Shown here piece after piece: positions 15,730-24,523 of a stretch of 64,000 nucleotides of DNA. Within the stretch, counting starts at the first letter, position 1; each line of letters starts with the position of its first letter. Origin of the DNA: Sulfurovum sp. (GTDB lineage: Bacteria > Campylobacterota > Campylobacteria > Campylobacterales > Sulfurovaceae); the NCBI RefSeq assembly GCF_015493435.1, contig NZ_WGDD01000029.1, forward strand, positions 1-64,000, written 5' to 3'. Below the pieces are notes generated by a model that saw only the letters and a list, made by a program, of their open reading frames with translations, was not told the origin of the DNA and did not search any database. Made by a program: the position numbers and the translations under genes.

Positions 15730-18573
15730 TTACGCCTTTGTGATTTTAACTGCACATTTTTTGTAGTCTGTCTGTTTGGACATTGGACATGTTGCATCCA
15801 GACATACTTTGTTGATAAAGACTTTTTCATCGAACCACGGTACAAATACCAGCCCTTGAGGCGGTCTGTTACGTCCACGAGTCTCAACTCTTGCTTTCAC
15901 TTTACCTCTTCTTGATTCAACCCAGGCAAGCTCACCTCTTTTGAGACCTTTTGCTTTGGCATCCTTTGGATTCATGTAGCAAAGTGCTTCAGGAACCGCA
16001 CGGTAGAGTTCAGGGACTCTCATCGTCATCGTACCAGAGTGCCAGTGCTCAAGTACACGTCCGGTACATAACCATGTGTCATACGTTTCATCCGGCATTT
16101 CCGGCGGATCCATATATGGTCTTGCAAAGATCTTCGCTTTATTAGGCAGCGGTTTTTTCTTTTTGTTCTTAATACCCATAAGGTCACCTTTTGGCAACGC
16201 TTTCGCCAATGGGCCGTAGAAGGCAAAATCACCACCCGGATTTGCTTTTGCCGCATACGGATCGTACTTGACATTATAACGCCACTGCGTCTCTTTGCCG
16301 TCAACCACCGGCCATTTGAGCCCTCTTACTCTCTGATACACTACGAACGGTGCCAGGTCGTGCCCGTGTCCTCTACCGAAGCTTGCATATTCTTCCCAGA
16401 GATACTGGTGGATCATGAAGCCATACCCTTTGAATACTTTTCCGTCTGAACCGACCACATTTCTGCTGTCCCCGAGACATTCAGAGTTATCATACCCTTT
16501 TTGCGGGAATTTATTGAGGTCGATCGGATATTTCTTCTTCGCTCTCGCATTGGCATAAAGGATCTCATACATCGTTGTATTGTCATTGTAACCGAGTTTT
16601 TTGGCATCTTTGCGGACATCAGGCAGTTTCTTTCCGTTTCTGAGTGTATATGGTCCCCACAGATCTTTGACGGTAAATCTTTTTGAGAACTCCACCCACT
16701 GCCAGGTATCTGACATTGCATGACCAACCGGCAGTACCTGCTGTCTCCAGTGCTGTGTACGTCTTTCGGCATTTCCGTACGCACCCCACTTCTCATAGAT
16801 CATTGCTGAAGGAAGTACAAGGTCGGAAACCATTGCAGAAATACCCGGATATCCGTCAGAAGTAACGATAAAGTTGTCCATCTCACGCGCTGCTTTGATC
16901 CAGTGCTTTGCAGAAGCGGAATCCTGGTAGGCATTACAGACGTTGACCCATGCGAACTTGACGACACCGTCTTCGATATCTCTGTGGATCTTCATAATAT
17001 GCTGGTTTCCTACAGGGTTAAGTGTTCCTGGAGGAACATGCCATGTTTTTTCTGCATGCGCTCTGTGTTTAGGGTTTTTCACCATCATATCCGCAGGCAG
17101 TCTGTGACAGAAAGTACCTACTTCTCTTGCTGTACCGCACGCTGAAGGCTGACCTGTCAGAGAGAAAGCTCCAGAACCCGGTTTCGCCTGTTTGTTCAGC
17201 ATGAAGTGTACATTGTAAGAGAGTGTATTATCCCATGATCCTCTGGTATGCTGGTTCATACCCATCGTCCAGAAGGAAACAACCTTTCTGTCTTTTTCAA
17301 GGTAGAGGTCTGCCAGCATTTGAAGCTTTTTCTTAAAGCTTTCAAGTGATTCGTTCGGATCACCTTTGCAGATCTTGGCTACATAGTCAAGGGTATAGGG
17401 TTCAAGTGATTTCTTATAATCCTCAAATGAGATCTCCCAGTGTTTGAGGGTACCGGCAGTGTTTTTCATCACTTCACCCTCTTTTTTACCGTACGGTGCC
17501 AATGCAGGAGCTTCTTTTGCAGAGATTTTTTTCGCCATTTCTTTATTGATGGTCTGCATTTCAAGCGCACTGTATTTTCCGGCACTGCCGTCAGCTCTTA
17601 CAGGTGTAAGTGATTTTTCACCCGCTCGCCTCATACCATAACCGATATTGACCGGTCCAACAGCAAAAACCATATGCTTATTGACAAAATCCCAATCAAT
17701 AATATCTTCTGTTCCGCCACCTTTTTTATCGCGGTAGACGATCTCTCTGGCAAGATAGTTCCACAGAGCGAGGTCTGTGTTCGGAGAGAAAATAATATTG
17801 AAGTCACTAAGATCACAGCTTCGGTGTGTATACGTTTGGATATTGACTACTTTTACTTTGTCCGGGTTGGAAAGTTTTCTGTCCGTAACCCGTGACCAGA
17901 GGATCGGGTGCATTTCTGCCATGTTTGATCCCCATGCTACGATAGTATCTGTGATTTCGATATCGTCATAACATCCTGAAGGCTCATCCATACCGAAGGT
18001 TTGGTAGAACCCGACAACCGCTGATGCCATACAGTGACGTGCGTTCGGATCGATCGCGTTGGATCTGAATCCGCCTTTCATCATTTTCTGGGCTGCATAT
18101 CCTTCCATGATCGTATATTGACCCGAAGCAAATACCGCTACACCCTCCGGACCTTTTTCTTTCAATGCTTTTTTGGCATATTTTTCCATTTCATCAAACG
18201 CACGTTTCCATGAAACAGGTCTGAATTTGCCGTGTTTGTCAAACTCACCTTTGTCATTCATTCTGAGAAGCGGTGTTTTCAGTCTGTCAGCACCATACAT
18301 GATCTTTGCATTAAAATACCCCTTAATACAGTTAAGACCCCTGTTGACAGGCGCTGCCGGGTCACCCTTGACCGCTACGATTCTACCTTCTTTGGTTGCA
18401 AGCATGATCCCGCATCCTGTACCACAGAAACGACATGCTGCCTTATCCCATCTCCAATCCTTCTGCGCATCTGTCGCTGCAGCTTCAAGACTGGACGGAA
18501 CAGCGATTCCAACAGCGCTGGCCGCAGATGCTGCCGCTGCACTTTTTAGAAATTCTCTTCTATTCAAAGCCAT
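15730..18573 (-). CDS. napA: NapA, periplasmic nitrate reductase catalytic subunit
   Basis: Molybdopterin (bis-MGD) nitrate reductase of 947 residues. The ATG at 18573 has GGAGG upstream (GGAGGAAGTAAT); a longer frame to 18666 adds a non-signal-like start. The leader [13 protein letters not shown] (RR at 5-6) is a Tat signal. The 4Fe-4S cluster ligands are C47, C50, C54 and C82 (CRFCGTGC...NC), and C181 in [10 protein letters not shown] is the expected molybdenum ligand. It is the first gene of the nap operon, preceded by an Fnr-type palindrome. Size and inserts fit the epsilonproteobacterial NapA group (about 925-945 residues). Confidence 0.98.
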   Translation of the reverse strand: MALNRREFLKSAAAASAASAVGIAVPSSLEAAATDAQKDWRWDKAACRFCGTGCGIMLATKEGRIVAVKGDPAAPVNRGLNCIKGYFNAKIMYGADRLKTPLLRMNDKGEFDKHGKFRPVSWKRAFDEMEKYAKKALKEKGPEGVAVFASGQYTIMEGYAAQKMMKGGFRSNAIDPNARHCMASAVVGFYQTFGMDEPSGCYDDIEITDTIVAWGSNMAEMHPILWSRVTDRKLSNPDKVKVVNIQTYTHRSCDLSDFNIIFSPNTDLALWNYLAREIVYRDKKGGGTEDIIDWDFVNKHMVFAVGPVNIGYGMRRAGEKSLTPVRADGSAGKYSALEMQTINKEMAKKISAKEAPALAPYGKKEGEVMKNTAGTLKHWEISFEDYKKSLEPYTLDYVAKICKGDPNESLESFKKKLQMLADLYLEKDRKVVSFWTMGMNQHTRGSWDNTLSYNVHFMLNKQAKPGSGAFSLTGQPSACGTAREVGTFCHRLPADMMVKNPKHRAHAEKTWHVPPGTLNPVGNQHIMKIHRDIEDGVVKFAWVNVCNAYQDSASAKHWIKAAREMDNFIVTSDGYPGISAMVSDLVLPSAMIYEKWGAYGNAERRTQHWRQQVLPVGHAMSDTWQWVEFSKRFTVKDLWGPYTLRNGKKLPDVRKDAKKLGYNDNTTMYEILYANARAKKKYPIDLNKFPQKGYDNSECLGDSRNVVGSDGKVFKGYGFMIHQYLWEEYASFGRGHGHDLAPFVVYQRVRGLKWPVVDGKETQWRYNVKYDPYAAKANPGGDFAFYGPLAKALPKGDLMGIKNKKKKPLPNKAKIFARPYMDPPEMPDETYDTWLCTGRVLEHWHSGTMTMRVPELYRAVPEALCYMNPKDAKAKGLKRGELAWVESRRGKVKARVETRGRNRPPQGLVFVPWFDEKVFINKVCLDATCPMSKQTDYKKCAVKITKA

Positions 18574-18705
18574 ATTACTTCCTCCGTAAATTGATTTTTG
18601 GTTCTGCGTCAAAAACCCTCTCAATATCCCGGATTGCCGAAATATTAAGAGAGCTTTCACGCACAACTACGTATATAGTTTATCACAGCATCGTTGCGAA
18701 AAAAG

Positions 18706-18719
18706 ATGATTTATATCAA
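18706..18719 (-). promoter_or_regulatory. Fnr-type box upstream of napA
   Basis: ATGAT-TTAT-ATCAA on the plus strand (TTGAT-ATAA-ATCAT in the napA direction) matches the Fnr consensus at 9 of 10 positions. A possible -10 TAAACT lies at 18677-18682, putting the box centre near -42. The box is bracketed by a wider inverted repeat, TTTATCACA (18679-18687) and TGTGATAAA (18733-18741). Intergenic 18574-18877 holds only this promoter region. Confidence 0.65.
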
Positions 18720-18877
18720 GAGAAGTAAATAATGTGATAAATCTGACACATAAGTAACGATTTAATTGGGAGTAAAACTATCTTAGATAAATTATAAAGA
18801 TGGAGTTTGAAATAAGTGTAAAATATATTGATGAAAACAGGAGAAAAAGACTCCTCTTTTCATGCGGCTAATCATGT

Positions 18878-19186
18878 CTACATCCCGCCCAGGGCCTGTT
18901 TGACATTGTCGTGTGCCATTGAAATATTCCATGCCGGTTCCCAGACAACTTCAACCTCAACTTCACCCACATCTTCTATGCGTTCTACCGCTTCTTTTAC
19001 CCAGGTAGTGATCATTTGATGCAGGGGACATCCCTGCGTAGAAAGGGTCATGATGACATGTACGTTGCAATTCTCATCAATGATCGCATCATAAATAAGT
19101 CCCATTTCTACCAGGTTGAATCCCACTTCAGGGTCGATGACTGTAGAGATCGCATCAAAAACCACTTCTTTTGTAATACTGCACAT
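18878..19186 (-). CDS. DUF59/MIP18-family metal-sulfur cluster assembly factor
   Basis: 102 residues of the SufT/PaaD-like family: VIDPEVGFNLVEMGLIYD near the start and MTLSTQGCPLHQMI with the conserved Cys (about residue 52) in the middle. Such proteins help Fe-S cluster delivery in the cytoplasm. It stands next to genes for many Fe-S enzymes (Nap, NirJ-like, siroheme reductase), which fits. No partner suf genes are in the window. Confidence 0.88.
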   Translation of the reverse strand: MCSITKEVVFDAISTVIDPEVGFNLVEMGLIYDAIIDENCNVHVIMTLSTQGCPLHQMITTWVKEAVERIEDVGEVEVEVVWEPAWNISMAHDNVKQALGGM

Positions 19187-19285
19187 ATCTTTTTCCTTTG
19201 TTTCTTGAGGGAATCAAGTGATTTATCATTCATTGTCCTGCAACAAATTACAAATCATCAGACCCTTCTATATTATTAACTACCT

Positions 19286-19314
19286 GTAGGTTGGGGTGAG
19301 ACACCCCGACCTAC
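19286..19314. repeat. Intergenic hairpin of the GTAGGTTGG type, possible terminator
   Basis: Two 13-base arms (GTAGGTTGGGGTG and CACCCCGACCTAC) with a 3-base AGA loop form a strong hairpin with one mismatch, 3 bases past the stop of the NnrS-like gene. The same theme, GTAGGTTTGG...CCAAACCTAC with GTGAGAC in the loop, appears at 22693-22799, so this is a repeated palindrome that may also end transcription. Confidence 0.5.
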
Positions 19315-19317
19315 GCA

Positions 19318-20553
19318 TTATTTTCCGTATGCCAGCATTTTTCTCATAGTTATGAAGAGAAAAATCGCTCCGGCAAAGAGGAAACTTGCTCCGCCTTTAA
19401 AAAGCATGTCACTTTCAAAAAGCAATCCAAGTCCTCCCAGTACCACACCTGAAGCCGTAAACCAGAACATCATGGATGCTCCCTCTTTGGAATACATTTC
19501 ATGCAGCATAGGTACTTTTTCTTTTCCTACCAGAGGGGCAAAACGTTCAAACCAGACCAGGAACGGCACGATCTTGTAAAGATGCCCTGTGATCATAGAA
19601 GCAATGAAACCCAGCAGAATAAACCATACTGATGCATGCAGGATGCTCTCTTTTCCGCTCATAAAATAGACCAGCCCGAGCACAATGGAAACTATCAGTG
19701 TACCAAAAGCGAAGATCATTGACTTCGCCCAGATATCCATCTCTTTTCGTACGGTCAGTCTGGCAATGATATAAATTTGCCAGATATAGAAAAAAACACC
19801 CAGCATATTGAGAGCATAGCCAATATACATGAGCCACTCCTGAGCAAAGAGCGCCCCTGCGAAAACAATACCGACACCGGTAATGACCAGCTTGAATGCC
19901 CTGTTTATCGCTGTTTCTTCAAAACCGTGTGCCAGTGAGAACATAGGTATGAGGATCAGCGACAAGCCGATGATCGTCAGCACAACATAGCCCCCAAGTA
20001 CGGCATAAACATGGGCTTTGAGCATCAGTGGCACATTGATGCCAAGGTCTCCGCTCAGGCCCAGTGCAATGGCAAAGCCGGTAAGAATACCCAGCAGCAG
20101 ATAGCCGTTGCTCCAGGCAACTGTCTTGATCGTCAGTGTACGAATGGTTGTTTTCCTGAGCGTAGCTACATTCTCCACTGCAAAAATGATCATGGCAACG
20201 AGTACCAGCAACCCTCCGTAGGGAAGAATACCCGGCATAAGCCAGAAGCCCGCCACCATCAGCGAAGCACCGACCAGCAGCAGAGGAAAAATAACATAAT
20301 AGACATCCACAACCGCGTGCCCCGCTTCAAGCACTACGGGAATAAGCTGCGCCATGGCACCAAAAATGATCATCATCACGAAACCCAGCAGAAAAAGATG
20401 GATCCACCCTGCTACATTCATTTGTGCATAAGAGAATGTCGGCTCAAAAAAGAGCAGTGCCAACATCGAGAGCAGATAAAAGATCACACCGGCACTGAAA
20501 AAGGGAGATATCAGCTTTAACGGCGGCGCAAAATCACTGGAAATAGCTTTCAT
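19318..20553 (-). CDS. Polytopic membrane protein, NnrS-like/heme-copper oxidase-like
   Basis: 411 residues and about 12 hydrophobic helices. A motif recurs three times: a helix starting with His and ending in a Pro, H52 to P72 (WIHLFLLGFVMMIIFG...LIP), H181 to P203 (AHVYAVLGGYVVLTIIG...LIP) and H306 to P330 (LHASVWFILLGFIASMITG...IVP). This recalls heme-binding NnrS or oxidase subunit I folds, but the full oxidase ligand set is absent. It begins 5 bases after a DUF2249-like gene with a perfect Fnr box, so it is likely induced with denitrification, possibly in NO tolerance. The family name is not certain. Confidence 0.65.
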   Translation of the reverse strand: MKAISSDFAPPLKLISPFFSAGVIFYLLSMLALLFFEPTFSYAQMNVAGWIHLFLLGFVMMIIFGAMAQLIPVVLEAGHAVVDVYYVIFPLLLVGASLMVAGFWLMPGILPYGGLLVLVAMIIFAVENVATLRKTTIRTLTIKTVAWSNGYLLLGILTGFAIALGLSGDLGINVPLMLKAHVYAVLGGYVVLTIIGLSLILIPMFSLAHGFEETAINRAFKLVITGVGIVFAGALFAQEWLMYIGYALNMLGVFFYIWQIYIIARLTVRKEMDIWAKSMIFAFGTLIVSIVLGLVYFMSGKESILHASVWFILLGFIASMITGHLYKIVPFLVWFERFAPLVGKEKVPMLHEMYSKEGASMMFWFTASGVVLGGLGLLFESDMLFKGGASFLFAGAIFLFITMRKMLAYGK

Positions 20554-20558
20554 CTAAC

Positions 20559-20900
20559 CTACCCGTGACAAGCAGCATCATTGAGGTCTGCGTTTTCACT
20601 CTCTCCCGATTTATACGAAAAGATCAGTTTTACACGCCCATCGTCCATTTTTTCTGTTGCTATATCGTAATTCTCACCGATCTTGTCAAGCAGTCCCATT
20701 GGTTTTTTATGATTGATCATCACTACTTTTTTGTTGGGACCATCTATCATTTTAAGTCCTGCCATGGCATTGACCATCGGTTCAGGCGGTCCGCATTTGG
20801 AAGTATCGAATTCAAAATACTGTGTTTCACCTATGGTATAAGTAAAGAAAGGTACTGTTGCACCGGGTACTTCTATGGATTGTTTGTTTAATTCAGACAT
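20559..20900 (-). CDS. DUF2249/TusA-like small protein
   Basis: 113 residues. The core FDTSKCGPPEPMVNAMAGLK followed by VVMINHKKPMGLLDKIGENY matches the DUF2249/TusA fold (Cys-x-x-P-x-P near the first helix, then H-x-x-P before the second). It ends with an AACHG tail. DUF2249 proteins are often encoded with NO-detoxification or denitrification genes. It is the first gene of a two-gene operon with the NnrS-like protein and has a perfect Fnr box upstream. Biochemical function unknown; sulfur or redox handling through C36 is possible. Confidence 0.7.
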   Translation of the reverse strand: MSELNKQSIEVPGATVPFFTYTIGETQYFEFDTSKCGPPEPMVNAMAGLKMIDGPNKKVVMINHKKPMGLLDKIGENYDIATEKMDDGRVKLIFSYKSGESENADLNDAACHG

Positions 20901-20948
20901 AATTACTCCTATTTGGTTTTTGTCATTGTAATGACTTATGTTTAAAAT

Positions 20949-20970
20949 AATCTTGATTTATATCAAGATT
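20949..20970 (-). promoter_or_regulatory. Perfect Fnr-type palindrome for the DUF2249 operon
   Basis: AATCTTGAT-TTAT-ATCAAGATT is a perfect 22-base dyad containing the full TTGAT-N4-ATCAA consensus (20953-20966). A -10 TACAAT (minus strand, 20925-20930) places the predicted start at about 20918 and the box centre at -41.5, the class II activator position. Confidence 0.8.
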
Positions 20971-20989
20971 ATGTCAAATAATGTCAAAA

Positions 20990-21556
20990 TCATTTAAAAT
21001 TCTTTTTGAAGTATTCTTCCGCCAGTGTATCAAAATACTTCATGCGTTCTTTGCCCTTGGGCATCGTCTTGCGCAACGCTTTCATCTTTTTAAGAAAGTC
21101 ACCGACAGAATCGGGAATGATCCTCTCAAAATGACGGCGGATATATTTGGCGAATGCCGGTGAAGCTCCCCCTGTCGAGAAAGCGATGGTCAGATCATCC
21201 TTCTTCACATAGGAAGGGAAAATAAAATCACAATAGTCCGTATTGTCCACGGAATTCACCAGTATTCTGCTGCCTCGAGACTCTTCGTAGACCGCTTTAT
21301 GCAGATCTACCGTATCGGTCGCTACAATGACAATATCAAAACCCTGAATATCCCCTTCTTTATATGCCCGCGGGTAAAATGTCAGGCAGTGGTCCTTTAT
21401 AAGAATGCTCGCCTCTGTACTGACCTCGGATGCGATCAGAGTGATCTCTTTGGTAAAATCCAGCAGTTTTTCAAGTTTTTCGACAGCGATAGTACCGCCG
21501 CCTACGACCAGAACTTTGAGATCCTGCATATCCATGAACATGGGGAAGTAAGACAT
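20990..21556 (-). CDS. Precorrin-2 dehydrogenase/sirohydrochlorin ferrochelatase-like (SirC/Met8 type)
   Basis: 188 residues. The NAD-binding start (LKVLVVGGGTIAVEKLEKLLDF) and the segments DIVIVATDTVDLHKAV and IAFSTGGASPAFAKYIR are typical of the CysG N-terminal/Met8 family, which turns precorrin-2 into sirohydrochlorin and, in some members, siroheme. It supplies the siroheme reductase and the nirDL/nirJ-type pathway encoded next door. It is divergent from the nirDL-like gene, with a shared Fnr box between them. Confidence 0.9.
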   Translation of the reverse strand: MSYFPMFMDMQDLKVLVVGGGTIAVEKLEKLLDFTKEITLIASEVSTEASILIKDHCLTFYPRAYKEGDIQGFDIVIVATDTVDLHKAVYEESRGSRILVNSVDNTDYCDFIFPSYVKKDDLTIAFSTGGASPAFAKYIRRHFERIIPDSVGDFLKKMKALRKTMPKGKERMKYFDTLAEEYFKKNFK

Positions 21557-21613
21557 TGTGTTCCTTTACGTCAATTGTGTATCATAATTTAACAGAAGTT
21601 TAGCACATTTGCT

Positions 21614-21627
21614 TTGATATGTATCAA
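21614..21627. promoter_or_regulatory. Fnr-type box between sirC-like and nirDL-like genes
   Basis: TTGAT-ATGT-ATCAA is a perfect match. For the rightward gene, TATATC at 21650-21655 gives a start near 21662 and a box centre at -41.5. For the leftward gene, TATGAT (21581-21586) gives about -46, less ideal. Rightward activation is the better supported reading. Confidence 0.75.
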
Positions 21628-21678
21628 TCTTTGCTACACTAATACTCACTATATCTATATCCGGAGATTTTAACCCCT

Positions 21679-22671
21679 ATGCAAGACGAATTACTATACC
21701 AAATGCAAAATGCTTTTCCCATGACACAGCAGCCTTTTAAAGAGATCGCAGCTGCCATGAATACGACTGAAGAAGAAGTGCTTTCCACTGTACAGAGACT
21801 CAAAGATGAAAAAATCATCCGCCAGACTTCCGCTATTTTCGATACCAAGCGTCTCGGATACAAGTCATCACTGGTTGCTTTCAAAGTCGCTGAAGAAAAA
21901 ATAGATGAAGCCGCACAGACCATCAATGCCCACCCCGGGGTCAGCCACAATTACCTCAGGAACCATGACTACAATATCTGGTTCACCATGGCCGTCGCAC
22001 CCGACAGCACACTGGGGCTGGAGAAGACCATCGAGATCCTCAAAGAGCAGACAGGGGCGGACGATGCCATCATTCTGCCGACGCTGAAGATGTTCAAGAT
22101 CTCAGTCAAGATGGACACCACGGGGAAACGCGCCAAGAAAGAAAAGGTCAAAAAAACGGCACACAAAGCCATTGAACTGACACCCCGGCACATCGCCGTC
22201 ATCAAAGAACTGCAAAAAGATATTGCCGTCACTTCCGAACCCTACAAAGAGGCAACGGAAAAACTGGATTTGAGCTATGACGAGTTCTTCGGGATCGCCA
22301 ACGAGCTGAAAGAGAGTGGTGTCATGCGCCGTTTCGCCACCATTCTCAACCACAGAAAAGCCGGTTTCGGCGCCAACGCCATGTCCGTCTGGTCCGTACC
22401 AGAGGAGAAAGGAGAGGAGATCGGCCGGCAAATGGCGGAATTCTCGGCCGTCAGCCATTGCTACCTCCGCCCCTCCTACCCCGACTGGCCCTACAACCTC
22501 TTCGCCATGGTTCATGCCAAAACACAGGAAGAGTGCGACACCCTCATAGAAGAAATGGCCAAAGAGAGCGGCCTGAGCGAGTACGGAAAACTCTATTCAA
22601 CGGTAGAATTCAAAAAACAGCGTCTGGTCTATTTTGACGATGCGTTCAGGGAGTGGGAAGAAAGCGTGTGA
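21679..22671 (+). CDS. Siroheme decarboxylase, fused NirD-L/AhbA-B type (Lrp/AsnC-like)
   Basis: 330 residues made of two homologous halves, each with an Lrp-like winged helix and a ligand-binding domain. The halves carry the siroheme decarboxylase signatures SHNYLRNHDYNIWFTM (about 90-105) and SHCYLRPSYPDWPYNLFAMVH (about 258-278). Such proteins convert siroheme to 12,18-didecarboxysiroheme on the way to heme d1 (NirDLGH) or to heme b by the Ahb route. With the SUMT and NirJ-like genes nearby, heme d1 synthesis is the likelier pathway. Fusion of both halves in one chain resembles NirDL. Confidence 0.88.
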   Translation: MQDELLYQMQNAFPMTQQPFKEIAAAMNTTEEEVLSTVQRLKDEKIIRQTSAIFDTKRLGYKSSLVAFKVAEEKIDEAAQTINAHPGVSHNYLRNHDYNIWFTMAVAPDSTLGLEKTIEILKEQTGADDAIILPTLKMFKISVKMDTTGKRAKKEKVKKTAHKAIELTPRHIAVIKELQKDIAVTSEPYKEATEKLDLSYDEFFGIANELKESGVMRRFATILNHRKAGFGANAMSVWSVPEEKGEEIGRQMAEFSAVSHCYLRPSYPDWPYNLFAMVHAKTQEECDTLIEEMAKESGLSEYGKLYSTVEFKKQRLVYFDDAFREWEESV

Positions 22672-22692
22672 TCTAATATTTATATTGGATTC

Positions 22693-22799
22693 GTAGGTTT
22701 GGCCATGCCAAACGTCAAAAGAAAATCCAAATCTATATCTCAATATTCAATCATCAAGCATTCAAACCGGGATTTGACGTTTGGTGAGACCAAACCTAC
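22693..22799. repeat. 107-bp inverted-repeat element
   Basis: Two 27-base arms (22693-22719 and 22773-22799) are inverted copies except for the five-base centre of each arm. Each arm itself contains a hairpin GTTTGG-N5-CCAAAC, one with centre CCATG and one with TGAGA. The second arm shares the GTGAGAC/CCTAC theme with the hairpin at 19286. It lies in the 22672-22926 gap, which contains no gene. Confidence 0.6.
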
Positions 22800-22837
22800 A
22801 AAAAACCGATACAACGGAAAGGAAATAGGCATTCCCG

Positions 22838-22865
22838 CGCAGGGTGCGTAGTCACGCACCCTGCG
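22838..22865. repeat. Perfect 12-bp stem palindrome
   Basis: CGCAGGGTGCGT-AGTC-ACGCACCCTGCG is a perfect inverted repeat with a 4-base loop. A shorter copy of the same core (GGTGCGT-N4-ACGCACC) is at 24475-24492. No T-run follows on either strand, so it looks like a REP-type repeat more than a simple terminator. Confidence 0.6.
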
Positions 22866-22885
22866 AAAACACAAAAGGTTAGCGA

Positions 22886-22905
22886 TGTTATCTCCCCCGA
22901 TAACA
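22886..22905 (-). terminator. Hairpin downstream of the Crp/Fnr gene
   Basis: TGTTATC-TCCCCC-GATAACA is a perfect 7-bp stem beginning 22 bases beyond the regulator stop. In that direction it is followed by CTAACCTTTTGTGTTTT, a broken T-run. This supports a moderate intrinsic terminator. Confidence 0.45.
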
Positions 22906-22926
22906 CCAAAACAGTCAACCTCTGTT

Positions 22927-23628
22927 CTACTCTTTATACCCTATCTGCTCTTTAAAATGTGCAATACAGTTCGTACAATCTTTGATCGTATTGGTTTCAA
23001 CGATAGTATAGAGTGCTTCCTCATGTTCAACAATGACCTTCTGGTCTTTCACGCTGATGATTCCCTCTTTTTTAAACTTGGTCAAAATACGCGAAAAGGT
23101 TTCAGGGGTCAGGTTGAGCATCGAAGCGATCTCATTGTTTTTCAGTCTGTGAAAAAGCGGAAGCTTCTGCATCATCAGATCAGCCACTTTTGCTTCTGAG
23201 GAGAGTACGGTCTCTTTATGTACCAAAGCAGAAAGCAGTGCCACTTTCCCGGTAAGCGATTTGATGATCTCAAGGGAAAAAGCCGGATTGTTCAAGTGTT
23301 TGTAGACAAAGTCAAAGGGTAAAAGCCCCATCGTGCCATCGGTAAGGAATTCACAGGTTGCAGGAAAAGGCTGGTTTTCAAAACAGGCATATTCACCGAT
23401 CATTGCAGGAGCACTCAGACGGTTTATCTGTATTTGCGTTCCTTTGGGTGTCGTTTTGTAGAGTTTGATACTCCCGTCCAATAAAATATGCAGATACTTG
23501 CTTTCATCCCCTTCATAAAAAACAATACTGTCTTTGGAGTATTGTTTCATATGTGTCTGATCATAGAGCTCTTTGAGGTTAGACTCAGACAGGGATGCAA
23601 ACATCTCTATCTCTTCAAGTTTATACAT
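22927..23628 (-). CDS. Crp/Fnr-family transcriptional regulator
   Basis: 233 residues: a cyclic-nucleotide-like beta-barrel (about 20-110), a dimer helix and a C-terminal winged helix. The recognition helix LTPETFSRILTKFK carries E176, S179 and R180, the E-x-x-S-R pattern by which Fnr, Anr and Dnr contact TTGAT half-sites. It lacks the N-terminal Cys cluster of oxygen-sensing Fnr, so NO or redox sensing of Dnr type is a better guess. A C-terminal tail holds a Cys pair (C218, C221). It sits among nir/nor-type genes and is the likely regulator of the boxes seen across the window. Its own promoter has no such box. Confidence 0.9.
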   Translation of the reverse strand: MYKLEEIEMFASLSESNLKELYDQTHMKQYSKDSIVFYEGDESKYLHILLDGSIKLYKTTPKGTQIQINRLSAPAMIGEYACFENQPFPATCEFLTDGTMGLLPFDFVYKHLNNPAFSLEIIKSLTGKVALLSALVHKETVLSSEAKVADLMMQKLPLFHRLKNNEIASMLNLTPETFSRILTKFKKEGIISVKDQKVIVEHEEALYTIVETNTIKDCTNCIAHFKEQIGYKE

Positions 23629-23723
23629 ATTATGTACCTCTTTCGTTTCACTTAGAGGCTACTATACTGTAAAAAGATAAAATTTGTCCCATATAAAAAA
23701 TATACTGTAGAAAAAATGCCCGC

Positions 23724-24461
23724 CTATGCCTTTTCGAACCAGCTGAGCTGTTCACGCAGTTTGACGACCTCGCCTACGACTATGAGTGCCGGGGTAGGAA
23801 GGTCTTTGGCTTTTTCATAAATGTCTTCCAGTGTTCCGACCACCGTTTTCGCCTCTGCTGTCGTTCCCTTGCTGATGACTGCCACAGGATATTCTTTGGG
23901 TTTTCCGATACCGATGAGTTTTCTGCAGATCACTTTGAGCCGGTGCAGTCCCATAAGAAAGATGATCGTATCGTCACTTTTGTAATTTTCCCAGGGGATC
24001 TGTGACTGATCTTTGTTTTTTGACTCATGTCCCGTCACTACCCTGAACGAAACCGTAATACCGCGGTGTGTGACCGGGATGCCGGCATATTCCGGTACAG
24101 CGATCGCCGATGTCACTCCCGGAATGAACTCGAACCTGATGTTCCTTTCCCGCAGATATATTCCCTCTTCACCGCCGCGTCCGAATACAAAAGGGTCTCC
24201 GCCCTTCAAGCGTACGACATTTTCATACTTGAGCGCCGCCTGATAGATCGCTTCGTTGATCTCTTCCTGGGGAAGCGTATGATGGGAATCTTCTTTCCCC
24301 ACATAAATGAATTCACATCCGTTTTTTGCCTCTTTGAGAATTTCAGGATTGGCCAGTCTGTCATAAATGATCACATCCGCTTCTTTCACCACACGAAGCG
24401 CTTTGACAGTCAATAATTCAATATCGCCCGGACCTGCTCCCGTTAAATAGACTTTACCCAT
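23724..24461 (-). CDS. cobA: Uroporphyrinogen-III C-methyltransferase (SUMT)
   Basis: SAM-dependent methylation of uroporphyrinogen III to precorrin-2, the first step toward siroheme and heme d1. From the ATG at 24461 (AAAAGGA upstream) the protein is 245 residues. Signatures are GKVYLTGAGPGDIELLTVKA at the start, VRLKGGDPFVFGRGGEE (about 85-100), EFIPGVTSAIAVPEYAGIPVTHR and TIIFLMGLHRL. A longer frame reaching 24491 runs into a palindrome and is rejected. It precedes the regulator gene and follows the nirJ-like gene on the same strand. Confidence 0.94.
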   Translation of the reverse strand: MGKVYLTGAGPGDIELLTVKALRVVKEADVIIYDRLANPEILKEAKNGCEFIYVGKEDSHHTLPQEEINEAIYQAALKYENVVRLKGGDPFVFGRGGEEGIYLRERNIRFEFIPGVTSAIAVPEYAGIPVTHRGITVSFRVVTGHESKNKDQSQIPWENYKSDDTIIFLMGLHRLKVICRKLIGIGKPKEYPVAVISKGTTAEAKTVVGTLEDIYEKAKDLPTPALIVVGEVVKLREQLSWFEKA

Positions 24462-24474
24462 CTTCATCCTTTTC

Positions 24475-24492
24475 GGTGCGTGATGACGCACC
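24475..24492. repeat. Short palindrome related to the one at 22838
   Basis: GGTGCGT-GATG-ACGCACC, perfect 7-bp stem, followed by CTGCC. Core and flank match the 22838-22865 element, supporting a repeat family. It lies just upstream of the SUMT ribosome site, between it and the nirJ-like gene. Confidence 0.5.
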
Positions 24493-24523
24493 CTGCCTGT
24501 TTATTTTTCATCTTCATCCTTCG

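Noticed and set aside
15021-15743. A 240-codon open frame on the plus strand
   Set aside because: Antisense to napG; its translation has no recognisable domain.
19205-19217. Fnr box upstream of the DUF59 gene
   Set aside because: CTTGA and TCAAG are separated by 5 bases, one short of the TTGA-N6-TCAA spacing.
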